Positions 59,779 through 64,000 of a DNA stretch of 64,000 nt are shown here, in pieces. The first letter of the stretch is position 1. Every line of letters begins with the position of its first letter. Both the position numbers and the translations under genes were made by a program. Source of the DNA: Membranipora membranacea (taxonomy: Eukaryota; Bryozoa; Gymnolaemata; Cheilostomatida; Membraniporidae); assembly GCA_914767715.1 (NCBI GenBank), contig OU612072.1, forward strand, positions 1,674,001 through 1,738,000, given 5' to 3'. The notes beneath the pieces were generated by a model that ran no database searches, had not been told where the DNA came from, and saw only the letters and a list, made by a program, of their open reading frames with translations.

Positions 59779-62700
59779 ATGGATGATATAGAAGTTGAGG
59801 CCAATGGTGAGATGAGCAATGGTAAGTGCAACTTCAGGGACTTACTTACTATGTAAATACCAATTAATAAATGAGATGAGATTGAGAGGGCACTTGTTGT
59901 TGCAAAGAAAGAAAGCTGAAATAGAGCAGTATTATTTTTTATATATAAAGTAGTTCATGAAGATATAATAGAACGAAGTTCATTGCTTTGCATAAGTCAC
60001 TAATAATAAACATTACTTACTTTGTTCTGCTTAATCCAAAGAGTTAAACATAAACATACAATGATTATGATGATAGATAAATAGAAATGACTCTTAAACT
60101 TATTTATTGTTGATATAATTATAATACTTCAGGTGCATTCATTGCAAAGGTAGTACAGTAGAAACAGCAGCAATGCAACAGTTATGTGCTGACTTTATTG
60201 GCAGACATGGTTATTGACAAGCCAAGTGTGTATTATTTATGCATTTATCCTAGCTAGTAAGCCATCCATAGACGGAGTATCATAGGCATCTGGAGTGACA
60301 AGTATGATTGTATGCTTTGCCATGATCATTGACATTGGCAAAATATACTCATGCTTGTAACTCCAGATGCCTATGCTAGTAGCCTAGGCCTAAATTTCAA
60401 AATAGGAATGAGTACTTTCTGGTTATTTCCGACTCTTCAAAGTAAAACCAATCAATCTCTTGCTATCATAGGCCTGTCTTTGACATGATACATGGGCCTT
60501 GATCACTCAGGAACGATTAGGGTACCTCAGTTGGGTATATCCGTCTTTGGCCAATTCTGAGCAAAATAACTGTAGTATGCGTAATGAACAGTTTATTTTT
60601 TTATCTTAGAGCCTACTGCGTGATATGTGTTGTATGTGTACGCGCAGCATCCATGTCCGATTCTCGAATGTCAGTCAGCATAAAATTTTTATGAACTGTT
60701 GTGTTGCAACATTTGCTGCACTGCAGCTGCAAGACCCCAACATCAATGCAGTGCTCTCTCATTGGCAATTAAAAAAAAAAATAATTGACACTATTTTACA
60801 TAAGTTTGTTGTAACCCCATTACTTTTCATACTTAACACTTACCTGTTTACTAATACCGGTGAATGCCTGAGAATACGTTGTGATTATATTTAATATTTT
60901 TATGTTATATATGTAGGCTCAGCAGCAGCAGCCCCACCTTCAGAGATGAATGGTGGAGGAGATGAGGGTCAGCTGACCAATCAGCTCAAGGCTACTATAG
61001 CTCTACAACAAGAGCAGATAGATTCTCTCAACTCTAAACTAACTCAAGTTATGGACAGATTAGATAAACTAGAGGCCAGACCTGAGCCTTCAGGAGGTAA
61101 GCAGATGTAGTTAGAGTATGGATCTATATCATACATCCATCCCTCCCTATGACTAATATCATCATCAGCCCACAACCATTTCCAGAATTCAAGGCCTGTG
61201 GGAGGGGGGGGGGGGTTGGCACAGGCGAGCACACTGGCAAACTTGCCTCATGTCTACAGTCTCAAGCTGACTTATGCAGAATCAAGACATGTTAAAAATG
61301 CACTTTTTAAAAGTTGTGCTGCAAGTGTAAAATAATGGGTTCACTAAGTGAGAATGTTCCACATGGTCTGGTCTCGCTGTCACAAAACAGCTTTTCTGAA
61401 GAAATCTTACACAAAATAAGGCGCAGCTTGCATATTTCTAACCAGTAATTTGTCGAACTGTAAGGTTAGCCAGTTGATAGGTTGGAAGTCACAATCTATT
61501 GATCGACAGTCTGTATAAATTTGTGCAGCCTCGTGCAGCGCAGCTGTGATGGCAGTGAGGGCCGGAGGTATGTGATGCAACTAGAGAAACATGTACTTGA
61601 ATATTAGTTAATTACTAGTATTCATAAATAGTGCAGCCAGAATATCGATGGCTAATTGATATGACAGAACACTTTAATCCTCTTCTGTACAAATGTCTCA
61701 AATCTCATTACAAGACAAACATTGATTATTCAGTATGATGGTACTTGAGCGAGGTCTGGCCGTGTTTAGGCTAGGCACAGAGCTTAGCAAATGTTTAACA
61801 TGGGCTGCGCTATCGCAGCTAAACTCTGGTAATGTCACCCAACACATCAATCATTCCTTAGGGAAGGGTGCATACTGCTACTGAGCACACTGTTAGCATC
61901 ATGCTGCCGTATGTATCAATCTACTGTTAGAAGAGTACTCCTAACCATGACAAAGAATGTTTAGTATCTATGATACTGAATTTACACTCTCATCAGATTA
62001 ACAGAGTACTTGAGATATACTCATTGCTCAGGTTTGAATGAAATGAAAGGTTTTGTGGAATGCAACATGATCACAATCAAATTTTACTATGCCAACAAAG
62101 AAAGCCCACAAAATGGTAGGTGTGAAACAAGGATTTGACAGTATGTGATCCTTCTGACGATGGGTTATCTGATAGGGCATCTCCTATATGAGAGCCCTCT
62201 GAATGTCACACTAACACATACCATAAACCAAACCATACCATAACATGTATGCGAAATACAAGGACAAATTATAGTACTCTTTGGTATAACTAAGACAACA
62301 TAATGCCTATTATAATAAATCAGCCGTCCCTTCCGCCGTCCCATCAGCCACTACTCACCAACAGTACAACATGTAGACCCGTTATATGTAATGCACCGCT
62401 CAGTATGCAGGTGCAAGAATACTGTCAATATTTGAAAGCAACGAACAAAATTGATCACTCCATTTTTGTGCAAACATTAAGACAAATGAAAGCGTCACCA
62501 AGCTGAGTGGCGTAAAAAAAAAAGGGAGGAAGAGGATGAGAAACTTAGGTTACAGGTATTGGATGAAGCTTGGTACAAAGAGCATACCTGGGAGAAATTC
62601 GGACATGATTTATTCACTATGTCACCTCCCTCTGTAGGTAGGTGTGGAACGCTGGCATGGCTACTTCCCGCTTCGATCACTAATATGACAATCTAGAGCT

Positions 62701-63854
62701 AGGCTATAAGGAGGAACCAACCCAATATGTGGTCAATGGCTGTCTAAGATAAATTATAAAAGTCTGATCATTTGGGGTTGCATTATGATCTCCTGCACAG
62801 AGCAATATATAGTAATCGTGAGCACCATGTGTGTGTTGGGCAGAATGATTGGGTCGGATGTTTTCTTTCCTTCCCCATGTCCTATACGTGATCACAGTAC
62901 ACAGAGTAAGGATCCTTACTCTGTGATGTGATAATGAGATAATGGCTGGAGACAGCAATGATAATATGATATGCACAGGATAATTAATAATCAGTCAGAA
63001 TAATTTCAGTGTGTATAAATCTCAAGCGAGCGCCATCTTCTTTGCTCTGCTCTCTCTATGCACACAATCATAAGGAACTCAGAGTGAATGATTCATGACA
63101 GGTGGGGATTTCTGGTAATAATCTATAAACCTGTACTATCTGTGCCCAAGATCACATTCTCTCATTGCCTAGGTGATGAAGCTGTTATATTTTAGTGGAA
63201 GTTAATGGTTACCACTCTTGATTGCTATGTTGTGGTTTTGTATAGCGGTTTTGCGATAAATCTCATCCTAAATAGTCACTATAACTACAAGCTAGTTGTA
63301 GCACTACTAATGGTAGTAAAACTTAAACTTCAACGAACTTCAGCCCAGTACTGTACTTATACTAATACTGGCTGTTATCAGAAAATTTTGAAACCAGAGT
63401 CATAGCTCAGAATTTATGGGGTTTGGTGCAACTGTGAGTGCTATATTCTCTATTCAACGGTCTGACCTATGGCAGTCTGATTGCTGTGACGAAAGTACCG
63501 GGGGGGGGGGGGGGGTTAACCATCTTCACTGTAACCACCACTAAAAACTTGCTAACCAAACCCCATCTCCCCACCTCTCTGACATAAAATAATTTTTTGC
63601 ACTCAACATAATTACAAAATGAATACATCTTGATTTTAAACCAGATATTTTTTTTTTTCAGCGGCTGATAAAACTGGTAAGACTAAAGCACACTGGCCTC
63701 CTCCCCGAAGTGCCCCTCCTGCCTCGTCACGCAGACAGACTCTGGACCCCCGAGCTGTGAGGGGTGATGTGGCTGATAGTAAGCCCAGCAGACGTAGTGC
63801 TATGCCTCCCAGTCTCAGCAAACGATTCACCTCAAGAGAGAGACTACCAGCTAA
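59779..63854 (+). CDS. Unidentified coiled-coil protein, continues beyond the window
   Basis: Four exons (59779-59821, 60917-61096, 62503-62637, 63662-63854) join in phase and give about 184 residues. A GTGAGT donor after the fourth shows more coding sequence follows to the right. Exon 1 is short and acidic (MDDIEVEANGEMSN). Exon 2 has an Ala/Pro start and then a coiled coil (QEQIDSLNSKLTQVMDRLDK, about residues 46-70). Exon 3 has a basic-acidic run (EWRKKKREEEDEKLR) and then VLDEAWYKEHTWEKFGHDLF. Exon 4 is Ser/Arg/Pro-rich and basic (WPPPRSAPPASSRRQ). I do not recognise the family. The acceptor of exon 3 has a poor pyrimidine tract; its choice rests on phase. The start is the first ATG of an open exon with a GTAAGT donor. 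Confidence 0.6.
60281..60375. repeat. 95-bp inverted-repeat (foldback) element
   Basis: The arms start CATAGGCATCTGGAGT and remain about 80 percent complementary for some 45 bp, leaving almost no loop. It lies in intron 1 of the coiled-coil gene. No perfect target duplication is seen, but CTAGTAAGCC (60254-60263) and CTAGTAGCC (60376-60384) occur on the two sides. Confidence 0.7.
61204..61215. repeat. Poly-G tract
   Basis: A run of G residues in intron 2 of the coiled-coil gene. A similar run of about 17 G lies at 63500-63516 in intron 3. Both are prone to sequencing length errors. Confidence 0.7.
62900..62925. repeat. 26-bp perfect palindrome, second copy of the 42694 arm
   Basis: The arms are CACAGAGTAAGGA with no loop, the same as the element at 42694-42725 apart from the shorter centre. 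Outside the perfect part the complementarity continues imperfectly (ATCACAGTA on the left against ATGTGAT on the right). No 7-bp target duplication is visible. It lies in intron 3 of the coiled-coil gene. Confidence 0.75.
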
Positions 63855-64000
63855 GTGAGTGTAAATCATGGATTTATTGTCAAATGTTCTCAGGCTAGCT
63901 ACATATACCAGTCGCTAGTTAACACCGGCTTAGTTAGCACCCATGTATTTGTTATTTTGCTAGGCTTGGCCTTGTTATCGATAATAACTGAATGGGACTG

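Overview
The window is nuclear DNA from an invertebrate animal. It is AT-rich, and its genes are split by GT-AG introns. The splice phases were followed by hand, and they join into proteins with clear animal relatives: MCFD2, a rhomboid of the RHBDD1 type, C1orf198 (DUF4706), C1D, a secreted EGF protein, RSPH9 and the ATP synthase delta subunit. A radial-spoke protein means the animal makes motile cilia. A sponge or another early-branching animal would fit, but the species cannot be fixed from the sequence.

Layout, left to right. 1-3.1 kb holds a decayed non-LTR retrotransposon fragment (minus strand). 3.1-4.9 kb is an MCFD2-like EF-hand gene (plus). 5.1-5.8 kb is a 687-bp element with terminal inverted repeats, a TAA target duplication and a broken MADF-domain reading frame, so it looks like a Harbinger-type remnant. 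6.9-10.4 kb is an RHBDD1-like rhomboid (plus) that has lost both catalytic residues. 10.6-23.6 kb is gene-poor, with a few candidate exons of an unidentified minus-strand gene near 16.5-17.7 kb. 23.7-29.0 kb is the C1orf198/DUF4706 homologue (minus), head to head with C1D (plus, 29.3-32.8 kb) across 328 bp. 33-40 kb is repeats and non-coding DNA. 40.0-51.9 kb is a secreted protein with a chitin-binding-like module and EGF repeats (plus). 53.2-54.2 kb holds the end of a small gene whose product finishes in a prenylation motif. RSPH9 (54.7-56.7 kb) and ATP5F1D (57.5-59.4 kb) follow on the minus strand. ATP5F1D is head to head with an unidentified coiled-coil gene (plus, 59.8-63.9 kb) that runs off the right end.

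The neighbouring genes share no pathway. They serve secretion, ER membrane proteolysis-like functions, RNA processing, cilia and mitochondria, and they look like ordinary compact housekeeping neighbours, including two head-to-head pairs that probably share promoters.

The most unusual signal is a set of very short palindromes (18-81 bp), each sitting between a 7- or 8-bp direct repeat that looks like a target-site duplication. Two arm sequences occur twice within the window. They behave like transposons reduced to almost nothing but two terminal inverted repeats joined head to head. Other notable points are the double active-site loss in the rhomboid and a 26-bp minisatellite that repeats a consensus splice donor nine times directly after an exon.
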